Of a DNA stretch of 64,000 nucleotides, positions 48,940-60,391 are shown piece after piece. Every line of letters starts with the position of its first letter. Position 1 is the stretch's first letter. Origin of the DNA: Sphagnum compactum (lineage: Eukaryota > Bryophyta > Sphagnopsida > Sphagnales); assembly GCA_965153455.1 (NCBI GenBank), contig OZ234499.1, positions 19,030,271-19,094,270 on the forward strand. Direction: 5' to 3'. The translations under genes and the position numbers were made by a program. The notes beneath the pieces were generated by a model. That model was not told the origin of the DNA and did not search any database. It worked only from the letters and a program-made list of their open reading frames with translations.

Positions 48940-49389
48940 TCACGAGGAATTTTTTGCAGCCGTACACCAAGTTTGCGTATAATCACTACTGTTGGATATG
49001 ACGTGGATTACACCCTCGTCCACTATAATGCGAAGGCGAAAACAACACCGTTATCTCTAGCATACGTGATCTTTGAGCAGGCATGCCAAAGTTTCAGTCA
49101 ATAAGGCTACATGGCAAGTATGAAAATAAGCTCTCTTAATGTGTGCTAGACGACATTTGTCAGCAGAAGAAATACAGAGTCAGTTCATTTTGGTGCTCAA
49201 ATCATGTACAACTATCCTCATGGCCATTTCCTTTGTCAACGTTTGAAGGAGAGTCAAGATTGATGGCAGGACTTTTTTGTTTTAAGTTTGTAGCAGGCTT
49301 GGGAAGGGCGTGCATATGAATATGGGCTAAAGAATCTTCACTTGATGGGCTATCCTGTGCATGGACTTAGTTTTGACGATGGTTTAGTA
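48940..49389 (+). pseudogene. HAD-family 5'-nucleotidase fragment, two exons
   Basis: The first piece (about 48940-49040) reads RGIFCSRTPSLR, then VGYDVDYTLVHYN, with the DxDxT phosphatase motif I of the cytosolic 5'-nucleotidase-like HAD family that removes phosphate from nucleoside monophosphates. The second (49297-49389, after a TAGCAG acceptor) reads AWEGRAYEYGLKNLHLMGYP, the block that follows directly in the plant family. The first piece has no GT donor where the family has one (GC instead). No further domain follows, so this is a fragment of two exons with its intron retained, not a processed copy. Confidence 0.75.
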
Positions 49390-51394
49390 GGCTCTCACTC
49401 CCTCATTCCCCAATCAATTTCACAGAACTTCACCAAATGTATGATTCATCCAGGTTGTTATGTAATCAAGGTGTAAACACAAAATAATTTGCTTCTAGTA
49501 GGGCTCATGGCCAACTTGGGAGTAGTTGGTGGTCCAAGGTGGATGTTACTTGAGGATCGCTCGATTGACTTGTTGTCGCTCATGTTCCGTCGGACTCAAC
49601 CCGGTGTCTCTATGGGGTCCATCAAGTTGGAGGCAGGATCCGTGCTCTTTGTTTCGAGTTTGTTAACTCAGTGGTTCTTCCCCTTTTTGTTTGTCCTCCC
49701 TTCCCCTTCTTTTGGGCTCCTCCGATCTCGTTGTTTTTCTTTTTGTTCTTCTTTGGATCCGTAGAAGTGGGAGCATTTTCGAGTCGAGCTCAATGATGCT
49801 CCCCGTGGTTTTTGCGCCCACCTTTGAGGCCGTGTCGCAAAAAAATAGCTGCGAGCGCCTTTTTTGGGCAGCCTCAAAAAAGGGAGAATATGTTCTTACG
49901 TAAAAAACACATCGTGCAAAAATATGTTGGATTCTGCTGACAATTAAAGCATATGTCGCGCTTGTGATGTGCCTTCCCGTGCTTTCGCTTTCTGTTTTCA
50001 CAGCTCCCGTATGCGGTGTCAAGGTCAATGACATTTGACAATGTGCCGGTGCTTGTTTGCTGCAGCAAAAGCAACTCCTGGAAGTAATCAAGGACACAGT
50101 TCTAGCACGACTTGCTCACAAGTTCCCATCTCAGGTAATGATGGAGCGCTCATATAAATTCTTTTTTCTCTCAGCATTCTTCAGAGACATCAAGTACTTT
50201 TTGTGCTTCAAAAATGGTCATGTGAACTTTCAAATGTGGGTTAATGAACTTGCTTCTAGGAGCAGGAAATTGAAGATTTGAAAAGTGCCTGAGACCCATT
50301 GGTAGTGGTTTTGGGGTTTGAGCTCGTGTTCTATGCATCCAGAGGATAGCCTACTTTGTCGGTAGATTGTTTCCTCCTCTGGATCCAGATCACCGTAACT
50401 CTGTGCGGTAAGTGGGACCTGGTGAAGCAATCATCTGGTCAGTGATATAAACTATTGTGTACAAGGGTGGTGGACTGTCTTTCCACTGCAATATATGGAT
50501 GCAAAGATAGCACAATGCACAACGATTTTCTCTGGAATACTCTCCATCCCAGCCATGGGTAATACACTATTTTGGTTCACGGTAGGGGTATGGTTGCAGG
50601 TGCAAATAGTTGGTATGTTGTGTGGAACTCTAGAAAAGAATGCTTACCAAGAAATAATCTGACAGTGCACAGGTGGTGGGGGTACATTTGCAAAGACAGG
50701 TGGTCGGAAGATCACACTACCAGGCACCAACCTGAATGATGTCGGTGACCAAGCTGATGACCTCATAGTTGTCTGTATCTTGAATAAAATCAGGGCTTTT
50801 TAAAAGTCCAAGTTTTGGACTGTTAATTTTCCCAAAATTGTTCTGACCTTCCATCCAATAGCTTACCAGTAATCCGAGCAACAAGATTTACGCATATTCT
50901 CGCTCAAAAATTACGCATATACCTATTCAAGTAGTTATGGATACTCACCAGAATTAGTCTCTTGCTCATCCTTATGTGATCTTGTTCGGTGTCGATGAAG
51001 GCCTGGTGATGGCCATGGGAGACAATGGAAGAGAAAGCCACTATACCAGACAGGCAACTACTGGCAAGGCTTGTCCTGGTCAGAGAGGAGGCTCCTCATA
51101 GTCTATTGAGTGGTGGCCTTCTATTCTACTGCAATGACAGACCCAAGTTCCGGAATCTGCCACAGCCTGAGGTGGGTCCAAGATCAGCATATTGAGTTAT
51201 TTTAATTGCAACTCACATTACTGAAGATTCAAGAAAATAAGACCAGACCCTAAACCCTTTGCGCAGGCAAGAAGCATTTTTGCAAGTGCTGGGCTTTTTG
51301 GAGAATGACAGGCTGTTAATGAGGCCAAAATCCAGAAGCTCAGGGTCATTTTGGACAACTGAATAAATAAATAAATAAAGAGGCGCACCCCTTC
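49390..51394. other. Stretch with scattered exon-like pieces, no recognised gene
   Basis: A 69-bp piece at 50064-50132, flanked by CTGCAG and GTAATG, encodes 23 residues (QLLEVIKDTVLARLAHKFPS) and looks like an intact exon of an unidentified gene. Other protein-like pieces lie near 50670-50770 and 51040-51170. They do not form a continuous gene. Confidence 0.35.
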
Positions 51395-52990
51395 CCCCCT
51401 GAACAATTAAAAAATACCCTCAAACAACTCACCTTGCCCCCCTTGAATAGTAAAAAGTTTGGAAAAATTTGAAGTGGAATAACCTATTGAGTAGATGGTG
51501 CTCATGACATCCGAAAAAACACTAATGAACCCTAAACCCATGAATGCCCCCATGATTGGCTACTTTCAACCGACCCCTCCCCCCATAATGAATTTGTAAA
51601 ACCCTAATAACCCCCTTCCCCTCCCTAGCCACTCCACAATGAAAAAAACATTTCCAGAAAAAATTTAACCCCTTTCCCCCCTCCTGTCGCAACCCTAGCT
51701 TTGGGCTCGCGACCAAGGCAAAGGGGTTGCAAGGGTGCGGGCCAAGAGGAAGCCCGGGAGTCACATCACATACTCCCGGGAATGTAGGAAAGTGTGAAGG
51801 AGCGAAGCCTCACACTCCCAAGACAACTCCCACTTTGGGAGATGGAGTCCCAGTGGACTCCCAAAACTTCAGAGAGCGATTTGAGGGGTCAAAAATCAAT
51901 GACTTATGGTGTTCTTTATATCATTGAAAAGCTCTTGGAACGTAGATGTCTAAAATGGGCTCGCATTGCTCATTTAGACATCTGAAACACAAGTTATGGC
52001 CAAAAGAATGGCCGGGAGTCAAACTGCCAGTTTGACTCCCGACCAGAAAAAGTCGGGAATCGACCCGATTTACTTGGCTGCAGACGACGTGCGACATATC
52101 GGTGAAAAGCTCTTGACGAGAGCTACAACTTTGCTTCAGATCGCACTTCAATCCGAGGTCTGCTCGCAAAGTTACGGGGCTCCAAAGTCGCGGGAGTGCC
52201 CGTTGGCGCGATTTCGGGGGAGTCCCGGGAGAGAAAAGCCATTTGGATGTGGGCCCCGTGGAGAGGTCCAAAGTATACTATAAGGGGGAAGGTGGTGGCT
52301 TCCCCCAAGTCCAGGCCGTGGTGAGTCTTGTTTGTCCGTGTTGCCCGTGGCTCGTCCTAGCACCAAAGGTGCTTCAACTATGCACTAACCACTTTGTGTG
52401 GGTCGTGTGCAGGCCCGTGTGAGTTAATAAGCTTGTCAACTCTTCCTAGTCCCATCCCGGAGCTCCAACACGCCCCTTTACCCCTCAAAGTGTTTTGAGC
52501 TAGGGAACGTGTCCTGACTCCTCCTTCTTCCGCTGTCTTTCACTTGGACTCACATTTGAGTCCTTCAAGGAGTTGGGAGTGCGTCACCTCCTCCTTTCAC
52601 ATTTCCAATGAAGGGAAAAAAAAACATTAACCTCCACCCCCCTCCCCCTCAACAGTAAAAAAAAAAAAAAAAAAATCAAGCTACACCCTTTCAAGTTCCC
52701 CCGTCGCACAATGAATAGAATATAGACCCTGGCCCTTCTCAACAGTAAAAAATAATTTATGAAAGTTACAAGCAGTAAAAAAAGTAACAAAAAGTAACAA
52801 ACCTTACCCCTTTGAACAGTAAAAAGTAAGTTACAAAAGTTACAAATAGTAAAAAAAGTAACAAAAAGTGAAAAAAGTCAACAAAAAAAGCCTAGCATTG
52901 CACGAAAACAGCCCAGCACTCCTGTGTATTTTTCCTGGTCAAACAGTCCACAGCCCACGGCATTGCGACCGTAATGCCCAGATCATACCT
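51395..52990 (+). repeat. Dispersed C-rich/A-rich repeat, split by a solo LTR
   Basis: The body on both sides of the solo LTR (51395-51684 and 52587-52990) has the same C-rich/A-rich layout as 6895-7634 and 59460-60306. The AGTAAAAAGTAA units and the GGTCAAACAG block precede a hairpin (GGCATT/AATGCC) and the terminus CAGATCATACC. The solo LTR landed in its C-rich part, so this element is older than the LTR insertion. Confidence 0.7.
51685..52586 (+). mobile_element. Solo LTR with CCTCC target duplication, plus orientation
   Basis: This 902-bp unit runs TGTCGCAACC...GCGTCA, flanked by CCTCC (51680-51684 and 52587-52591). Its 5' part matches the intact element's LTR closely (CCTAGCTTTGGGC), while its 3' 120 bp are diverged. 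The palindrome is at 52013-52042. Confidence 0.93.
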
Positions 52991-53396
52991 TAAGGCTGTT
53001 GATCATGATCTCTTTTTTTCCCTGGCAAAAGCCATCAAACTTGTCTTTTCATTGAGAAAAATAGTGATTTGCAGGTGCAGCAAGGGGGGTGTTGGGAGGA
53101 ATTTCTTCATATGGACACTAAGAGAACAATCAATATGGCAAGTACATTACCAAAGCAGAGGACTTCCTTGATAGCTATGGCAAGAAGCATGTGGGTCAAG
53201 CAACTATGGCAACAACATTATGTTGGTGATCAGAAGGTTCGCTCCCCCACATCCCATGCATTGTGCAGTTGTTTAGTCTTTGTGCAAACTTCGGCGTACT
53301 TGTTTACTAAGCGCTATTGACAATCAGGGTCACTCTTTTATCCTGTCTATGTGCAGTATGAGGTTTCTAACATGTGTGTAACTTTTTGCAAATTAG

Positions 53397-54465
53397 ATAA
53401 GGGGCGTGTTAGGTGGAGAGAGACGCCGTGTTTCCATAGGTGTGGACTTGATCCATGAGTCGTCTGTCTTGTTCCTAGATGAGCCCACATCTGGCCTTGA
53501 CAGTACCTCGGCTCTTCAGGTGATGCAAATACTGTCTCAGATGGCGGTCACACGCCATCGAACTGTTCTATTGACAATTCATCAACCCAGCTACTAGCTC
53601 ATTGAAACAATCAACAAGTTCCTGGTCTTGGCAAGAGGCAATGTCATCTATCATGGTGGAATCTCAGGAATGGTGGATCACTTCAGTGGCCTTGGGCATT
53701 CAATGCCAGCACATGTATGTGTGCTCCCTTTCTCTAATAGTCGTGCTTGCAGAATGTATAACAATGACCAGCATGGAAGGGCTGCAAACAAACACTTATC
53801 AATGCCAATTGATTGCATTCAAAGTAGGTCTATGCATTTCATTAGTTGTCCCTTGTTCAAAGTAGATCCTGGTGGTCTGGTGTAAATACTCTTATTTGTG
53901 CCATGTCAAAAAGCTCAGGGCTATCAGGGCTCGAATTAGTACACAAAAATATTGATGTTCAACTGGATTCAGACAGTTGCTGTTGCACCTCAAGCTTCTA
54001 GATGTCACATATTTTGTCAAGATGATGCTCATAGTCAGTCACTTATGAGCGCCTAGTTAGATCTTTGCAGGTTAATGTGGTGGAGTATGCTCTGGATGTC
54101 ATTGATGATAACCAAGACCAACCAGAAGGCCTGTAAAAACTTCTTGAATCTCAAGTAAGTGTCAGTTTGCATATGCCACAACAGACATAGGCTCTTTGAG
54201 TAGAAGCAGAGCAATACCATTGGGATTTTCAGGGATTTGGGTTAAGTGACAAAAAGAAGTCTGTGAGGGTTATCGAGTATTGTTTGCTCCTAAGTATTCA
54301 TATTTCACACCATGTATGTAGAAGAAATCTAAAGGAATCAAAGAGATTAAAATGCTGAACAGCAGCACAGATGTGTCAACATCTGCTAAGATTTACAAAC
54401 CTGCTTTTGCAAACTCATTCATCTCAGAGTCAATAGTGTTTGGCCAACGCAATCTGCTCAACATA
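53397..54465 (+). pseudogene. ABCG (WBC-type) half-transporter fragment, three exons with nonsense codons
   Basis: Exon 53397-53714 (phase 0, donor GTATGT) encodes the ABC signature region [15 protein letters not shown], Walker B with [12 protein letters not shown] and the switch His in LTIHQPS, then LVLARGNVIYHGG. Exon 54071-54154 encodes VVEYALDVIDD. Exon 54322-54465 encodes KPAFANSFISESIVFGQRN, the linker to the first membrane helix. These follow family order for plant ABCG exporters of lipids and hormones. The signature Ser is Leu (LGGERRR), and there are nonsense codons (TAG after HQPSY near 53595; TAA in the second exon). The Walker A exon and the membrane domain are missing. Introns are kept, so it arose by DNA duplication, not reverse transcription. 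Confidence 0.85.
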
Positions 54466-55041
54466 GTAGGTCATTCTAGTCAACCTCCCCAAGCTTATCA
54501 TGGAGCAAGTCCAGATTTCCCACAACAAACTTATCAGGGAGGACGAGAGGGATATGAGCCACAAGCTTATTAGCCTCCACCATACCAGAACCACCAGGAA
54601 CAGGGGTATGGGCAGTAAGGCTATCCTCCTCAAACACAGCAAAACTACACAGAACAGGGGTATGGGCAACAAGGCTATCTTCCTCAAACACAGCAAAACT
54701 ACACAGAACAGGGATATCATCACCAAGGCCATCCTCACTCACATCAGAGCCAGGAGCATGGTTATGAACCTCAAGGCTATTAGCCTCAGACACACAAGAA
54801 CTACCAGGAACAGGCATATCGGTCACAAATTTATCCTCCTCAAACCGATCAGGAATACCAAGATCAAAGATACCAGGAGCAAGGTTATCCACCTCAGATC
54901 CATAAGATTCATCAGGATCAGGGGTATCAGCAACAAGGTGATCAGGGTTCTTATCCCCCACAGACTTATGGACCTTCCTATCAAATGACTAATCAGGGGA
55001 ACTATCAGGTCAGGGCAAACTATCCACCACTAGAGTACTGA
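54466..55041 (+). pseudogene. Gln/Tyr/Pro-rich repeat coding segment with three in-frame stops
   Basis: In one frame, continuous with the last ABCG exon, the sequence encodes loose repeats built on YPPQT, QNYQEQGY and GYEPQ over about 190 residues. Stops at 54571 (TAG), 54616 (TAA) and 54781 (TAG) sit at positions where neighbouring units have Gln or similar, and the frame is otherwise kept to a TGA at 55039-55041. Such low-complexity Gln/Tyr-rich tails occur in RNA-binding and coat proteins; the parent is unknown. It does not belong to the known ABCG layout, so the junction at about 54466 looks chimeric. Confidence 0.6.
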
Positions 55042-55834
55042 TTGCCCAACTGTATCTAGGCCATGGAGAGGAGAGATTAGGTTGTATCTTTGGCTATATC
55101 CTGTGTTATAGGAGGTGGTGGGTTCTGTATATACTGCATAACTCTCTGGGGTTCTGTGCTTCACTAAGAGCAACTGTTTATATAATAACAGCATGCAGTC
55201 CAGTCGTTTATGTAGTATGGGTATGTTGTCTGATCTGGCATTCTACAAGCAGAACTTAGTATGCATGGGTAATCCACAATCTGTGTTTTCCTCGATGGCA
55301 AATCAAAATGTATTTTTGCCGTTACTCATGACAGGGATGTTATCATGCGGAGTTGGTAGAAGGCAATTCACCAAGCTGAAGTTTTATATGGATAGTATAT
55401 TCCTTAGTGCATCTATTAAGTGTGAGCAATAGATATTGTGGACAATGATGTTGGACACTTGAAATTGTAGAAATTGTGTGGGACTCCAGAGTCTCATCTA
55501 TGATCAGATTGTTCTTTCTTGACCTTAGCAAGCTCTGTGTGTTGCCAGTTATGAGATCTAGTGTGTCTTGCAGTGTGGTTCAATGCCCATCAAATTCAAG
55601 TACCCAAACAGGAGGCCTGGAAGGTCTTTCAGTAGATTGTGAATATCAAAGTTAATGTGAAGAAAGTGCATATTAAGATGGGGTTTTGGTCTCAAAATGC
55701 CTATTCCACAAATTTCTCTGATGATGCAAAGGACTGGCAATAAATGTGTTCTGATGACACAATTAGTGTTCGCTTTATAGAAACTAAGATTGTCCATTTC
55801 CAACTGAGGTTTGGTAAATATTTAAATTGTGCAG

Positions 55835-57289
55835 ATACTATTTCAGTCACCAAGTTTCAAAGATTTACAAGGAAAGTCCAGATGATGTAGAAGATTTCTT
55901 TGATAGACTTGCTCCTCCAACACCTGCAGAAGGCAATGGTCCTCCGCTTGAGGCTCCCAGTACTGAGGAGAAGGAGGAGGCTCATGTAGCTAAGCAGGAA
56001 GCTGGTGTTGTTGAAGTACCTGGAACTACTACAGAAGCTGGAGAAGAAGCTGTAGACAGTGAATCTGAAGCAGCCATTCAGCGGGCATTGGTGGCACGTG
56101 ACTTCAAAGTTGCAGTTGACCATTGCCTTGCTGCAAATCGAGTAGCAGATGCACTTCTCATTGCAGGTGTTGGTGGAGCGACTTTGTGGGAGAGTACTCA
56201 AAACATATACATTTAGAGAACACGGAAGCCTTACTTGAAGGTAACCCTGCAATGACAAATACTTGAAAGGAATGCAGAAGACAAAGCTTTATTGTCTCCA
56301 CTTGTCATTTCTAAGGATTATGCTGTTTGGTGCTAGACTTTCTCCATGTGCATCTGCTGAGTGGGAAGGTGGGATTTATTGCAGGTGCTGTCAGCAGTCA
56401 TCAAGAATGACTTGTAAGGGTTGGTGGATACCAGGCCTCTCAAGGCCTAGAAAGAAACACTTGCGCTGATTTGCACTGTGTACCCTAAATCCTAAACCCT
56501 AGACCCTTTCTCCCCTCCTCTAGACTTTTTCCAGACGACAAGTTTTGCAACATGTGCTTGGCAATTACTATCTTGTGCACCATTTTACACTACTTTGTTG
56601 TGCACTAAGTGCTGCTCCAGGCAGACGATTGATTCACATCTCCCTTCAGCTAATGTGAAGAGATTGTTTTGTGGCTGCTGAACCGAACCGAACCGAAAAC
56701 CCTGGATTAGTTCTTATGCATAACTTTTGCTGGGTATTGGTGGTTCTAATCTCAATAACGATATGCGCAGAGTGAGGATTGGACAAAACTTTGCGATGCC
56801 TTGGGTGCTCGTCTTGATGCTGGCCATGAGCCACATGCAGCGACATGGTGTTATATCTGTGCTGGCAATGTTGAAAAAGCTGTGGATATTTGGGCAAGGA
56901 CATTGAAAGTCAGGAAAGGCAGTGTTGATTTTGTGGATTTGTTTCAGGTAAGATTTATTTGCTAATTTGGTGATTTTCCTATCAAAAGTATATTGGCATC
57001 GCAATTGTGGGGGAGTCTAAAGTGTGTTGCAAGGAGTGTTAGTATAGTAGTTCTCAATGAAAATCAAACTTGCTATGCAATTGTTTTTTGCAGGACATCA
57101 TGGAGAAATCAGTGGTCCTTGGGTTGGCAAGTGGTACTAAATAGGTGAGTGCGTCCTTAGAACGGTTAGTTTGTTACTACATGGAATTGTTGGCCAGTCA
57201 GGGGCTGTTGGACGCTGCCCTTGAATACCTCAATCTGTCACAAGCTGACAACTCAAACTTCAAACTTCAAAGCTTCAAATTTAGTTCAT
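55835..57289 (+). pseudogene. SEC31: SEC31 (COPII coat) gene fragment, about five exons with nonsense codons
   Basis: Exons at 55835-56240, 56385-about 56476, 56771-56947, 57094-57144 and about 57168-57289 follow the order of the plant SEC31 ancestral-coatomer region. The blocks are EDFFDRLAPP, then VDHCLAANRVADALLIAG, LWESTQ, TRPLK with KETLALIC, EDWTKLCDALG, TWCYICAGNVEKAVDIWART, DIMEKSVVLGLASG and ELLASQGLLDAALEYL. SEC31 forms the outer cage of ER-to-Golgi vesicles. In-frame stops occur at 56214 (family Lys), in 56385-56476 (two, one at a Trp position) and at 57142. Acceptors and donors are mostly intact, so this is a decayed genomic copy. The WD40 half and C-terminal part are absent, and the foldback array starts about 120 bp after it. 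Confidence 0.85.
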
Positions 57290-57406
57290 GAACTTCATGA
57301 ACTTGACTGCATTGCATGATTTCTTTTTATGTGAAGTGTGTTTCTAACTTAGTGTGGAGGAACTTTGCACAAAAGTTTATTCTTTTGATGTTTTGTTTAG
57401 GGTGTG

Positions 57407-58605
57407 GGTGGACACTTTGTGACGAGCTGTATGGCATTGTAGACCAAACGATCGATCCCGATCTTAGTCTACACAAGCCAATTGGCATTCCCGAGCTGTC
57501 CACCCTTGATCGAGGAGTGTGAACAATCCTCATTGTTTACGGCACTGATTGCTTCTCTATGACGGGGAGATACAAATTCCGTAAGTTCTTGTAAATTGTT
57601 CATCTAGTTTTTGGGGGTGAAGCGATTTTTGCTTCACCCCGAAGATGTGGCGATCTTCTGATGTTTTGTTTGGGGCGTGGGTGGACACCTTGTGACGAGC
57701 TGTATGGCATTGCAGACCAATTGATCGATCCCAGTCTTGGTCTGCACGAGCCAATTGGCATTCCTGAGCTGTCCACCTTCGATCCGGAAGTGTGCATGAT
57801 CCCCATTGTTTACAGCACTGATTCCTTTTCTGTGACGGGGAGATATGAATTCCTGTAAGTTCCTCTAAACTGTTCATATAGTTTTTGGTGATGAAATGAT
57901 TTTTGCTTCACCCCAAAGATGTGGCGATCTTCTGATGTTTTGTTTAGAACGTGGGTGGACACCTCGTGATGAGATGTATGGCATTGCAGACCAATCGATC
58001 GATCTCGATCGTGGTCTGCACGAGCTAATTGGCATTCCCGAGCTGTCCACCCTCGATCCGGAAGTGTGCATGATCCCCATTGTTTACAACACTGATTGCT
58101 TCTCTGTGACGGGGAGATATGAATTCCTGTAAGTTCCTCTAAACTGTTCATATAGTTTTTGGTGATGAAGTGATTTTTGTTTCACCCCAAAGATGTGGCA
58201 ATCTTCTGATGTTTTGTTTAGAACGTGGGTGGACACCTCGTGACGAGCTGTATGGCATTGTAGACCGATCGATCGATCGATCCCGGTCTTGGTCTGCACG
58301 AGCCAATTGGCATTCTCAAGCTATCCACCCTCGATTTAAAAGTGTGCATGATCCCCATTGTTTACAGCACTAATTGCTTTTCTGGGACAAGGAGAAGTTC
58401 TTGCAAATTGCTCATTAGGTTTTTCGGGGTGAAGCGATTTTTGCTTCACCCCAAAGATGTGGCGATCTTCCATGCGTAGTATTATTCGGGTGTTTTGTTT
58501 GGGGCATGGGTGGACACCTCGTGACAAGTTGTATGGCATTGCAGACCAATCGATCGATCTTGGTCTTGGTCTGCACGAGCCAATGGCATTCGCGAACTGT
58601 CCACC
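57407..58605 (+). repeat. Tandem array of five foldback units, period about 274 bp
   Basis: Hairpin cores lie at 57407-57504, 57680-57777, 57954-58051, 58228-58329 and 58509-58605. Each opens GGTGGACAC and closes GTCCACC, with inner complementary blocks GCAGACCAA/TTGGTCTGC around an ATCGATCGAT centre. Between cores lies a conserved spacer of about 175 bp containing GATGTGGCGATCTTC and TTTTGCTTCACCCC. The cores resemble miRNA-precursor-like or foldback-transposon structures. Degenerate single copies occur at 6797, 10986, 11773 and 12003. Confidence 0.85.
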
Positions 58606-59029
58606 CTCGATCTCATAGCTATGGAGTTCTTAAAAGATATGACTAGACTAAGATTTGTTCCCCGGGGAATCATGGACCGAATGTGACAGTGAATTTTAAT
58701 AAGGTTGTGCAGCTCATTTTTTATTTTGTTTATGACTGTTTTCAAAAGAAACAAGAAATGGAGACAAATCCAAGAAGCTTACCATCTAACCTTAAACCTT
58801 TTAAACTTTACCCTTCTTGGTGTTTTCACAATCAGTGTCCTTGTTTATAAAAAAAAAAAGTTTAGGAGCCCCCCACCCCCCCCAACAAACTTGGGGTTCT
58901 TCCTTTCTTCGTGTTGGTCCATTGGCCTCCAATATTCAAGCACCTAAACCGGTTTCATACACAAAATCTGGCTCCGAATGGATTTGGTCTGAAAATATAG
59001 TCAAGCCAACATTAATTAAAATGTTTGTC
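58606..59029. other. Stretch without a recognised gene
   Basis: It contains a short A-tract/C-tract (58849-58884). No coding motif is recognisable. Confidence 0.4.
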
Positions 59030-60306
59030 TAGGAGGACTTCACAACCCTATTAAGTATATGGTAGTGATGACATCCGGGGGAAAAAAAAAACCCTAATGG
59101 ATTAAGGCCCATGAGTGCCACTTGTTTTGAAAATGGCTACTTTCAACAATTTTTATTGGCTCATAACCCATGTAATTGAAATCTTTTGAAATTAAAATTC
59201 CTTATTTTCGAAATCCAAATAGGGGTACTTCCCATTATTCATTGGTTAATAGGCCTTATGGTTGCTAAAAAAATTCGGTGCATATTATTTGTGTTTCAAA
59301 ATTTTGTTAATTTTTCAAAAATTATACTAGTTTTAAAATTGTTAATATATTTTAGGTTAGTTCAGCTAAGTTTAAATTAACTTGGTTGGACTGAATTTAA
59401 TTAAGCAAGTTTATGTTAGTTTAATTTATTTTAACTCAGATAAAATGAATTACACCAACCCAAACCCCCCATAATGAACTTGTAAAAAGAAATCAACCCC
59501 CATCCCCCTTCAACATATCTACAAGAAAAAAAACCTTGATCCCCCTCCCTATCCACTCAAGAATGAAAAAAAAGTTTTATGAAAAAAATTAACCCCCCTT
59601 CCCCTCCTCTTTGCACATGTCAAAAAATAACCTAAAACAACTCACCTTGCCCCCTTGAACAATAAAAAGTAAGGAAAAATTTAAAGTGGAATAGCCTATT
59701 AAGTAGATGGTGGTCATGACATCTGAAAAAACACTACTGAATTAAAACCCATGAGTGCCTAGTATTTTGAAAATGGCTCCTTTCAACCGACCCCTCCCCC
59801 CATAATGAATTTGTAAAAAAAAAAGACCCCCTTCCCTTCCTTAGTCACTCAACAATGAAAAAATAGTTTCAAGAAAAAAACTAACCCCCTTCCCCTCTTC
59901 CTTCCACATGTCAAATGAAGGAGGAAAAAAAAAACATTAACTTGTACCCCCCCTCCCCTTCAAGCGTAAAAGAAATTTAAAAAAAAATCAAGGCGCACCC
60001 CCTCCCCCTGAACAATGAATAAATATAATAAAACAATTCCCCTGGCCCCTTTCAATAATAAAAAGTAATTTATGAAAGTTACAAGCAGTAAAAAAGTAAC
60101 AAAAAGTAACAAACAATGAACCTTCAACAGTAAAAAGTAATTTACAACAGTTACAAGTAGTAAAAAAGTAACAAAAAGTGAAAAAGGTCAACAAAAAAAG
60201 CCTACCACTACGGGAAAAAAGCCTGCCACTACGGTGTTTTTTTTGTGGTCAAACAGCCTCTAGCCTGCGTCCTTACAGGCGTAGTGGTCAGATCATATGT
60301 ATAGGT
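59030..60306 (+). repeat. Dispersed C-rich/A-rich repeat, fuller copy
   Basis: It starts with a block around ATGACATCCGGGGGAAAAAA, contains an AT-rich interior (59150-59440) shared in reverse with 19550-19800, the C-rich/A-rich body (with an internal second copy of the start block near 59680-59780), and ends in the terminus CAGATCATATGTATAGG at 60291-60306. It appears to be two partial units in tandem. No coding capacity. Confidence 0.65.
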
Positions 60307-60391
60307 TTTATGGTCCCTTTGTTTCTTCGTTGTTTTGTTTCCAGCAATATAACATTTTGGCCCTGTCTTTCTGTTACAAGAATCTAACGAG

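Noticed and set aside
29451-54783. TAG/TAA read as glutamine (alternative nuclear code), given several stops at Gln positions
   Set aside because: Stops also fall at Trp, Lys and Leu positions (SEC31 fragment, LRR TGA at 31572). The intact 1496-codon retrotransposon and the NB-ARC exon encode Gln only as CAA/CAG. Pseudogene decay explains the pattern.
54500-54988. 162-codon plus frame overlapping the Gln/Tyr-rich segment (second frame)
   Set aside because: The frame continuous with the ABCG exon gives a coherent YPPQ/QGY repeat; the other frame gives a Lys/Thr/Arg-rich translation typical of a shifted frame.
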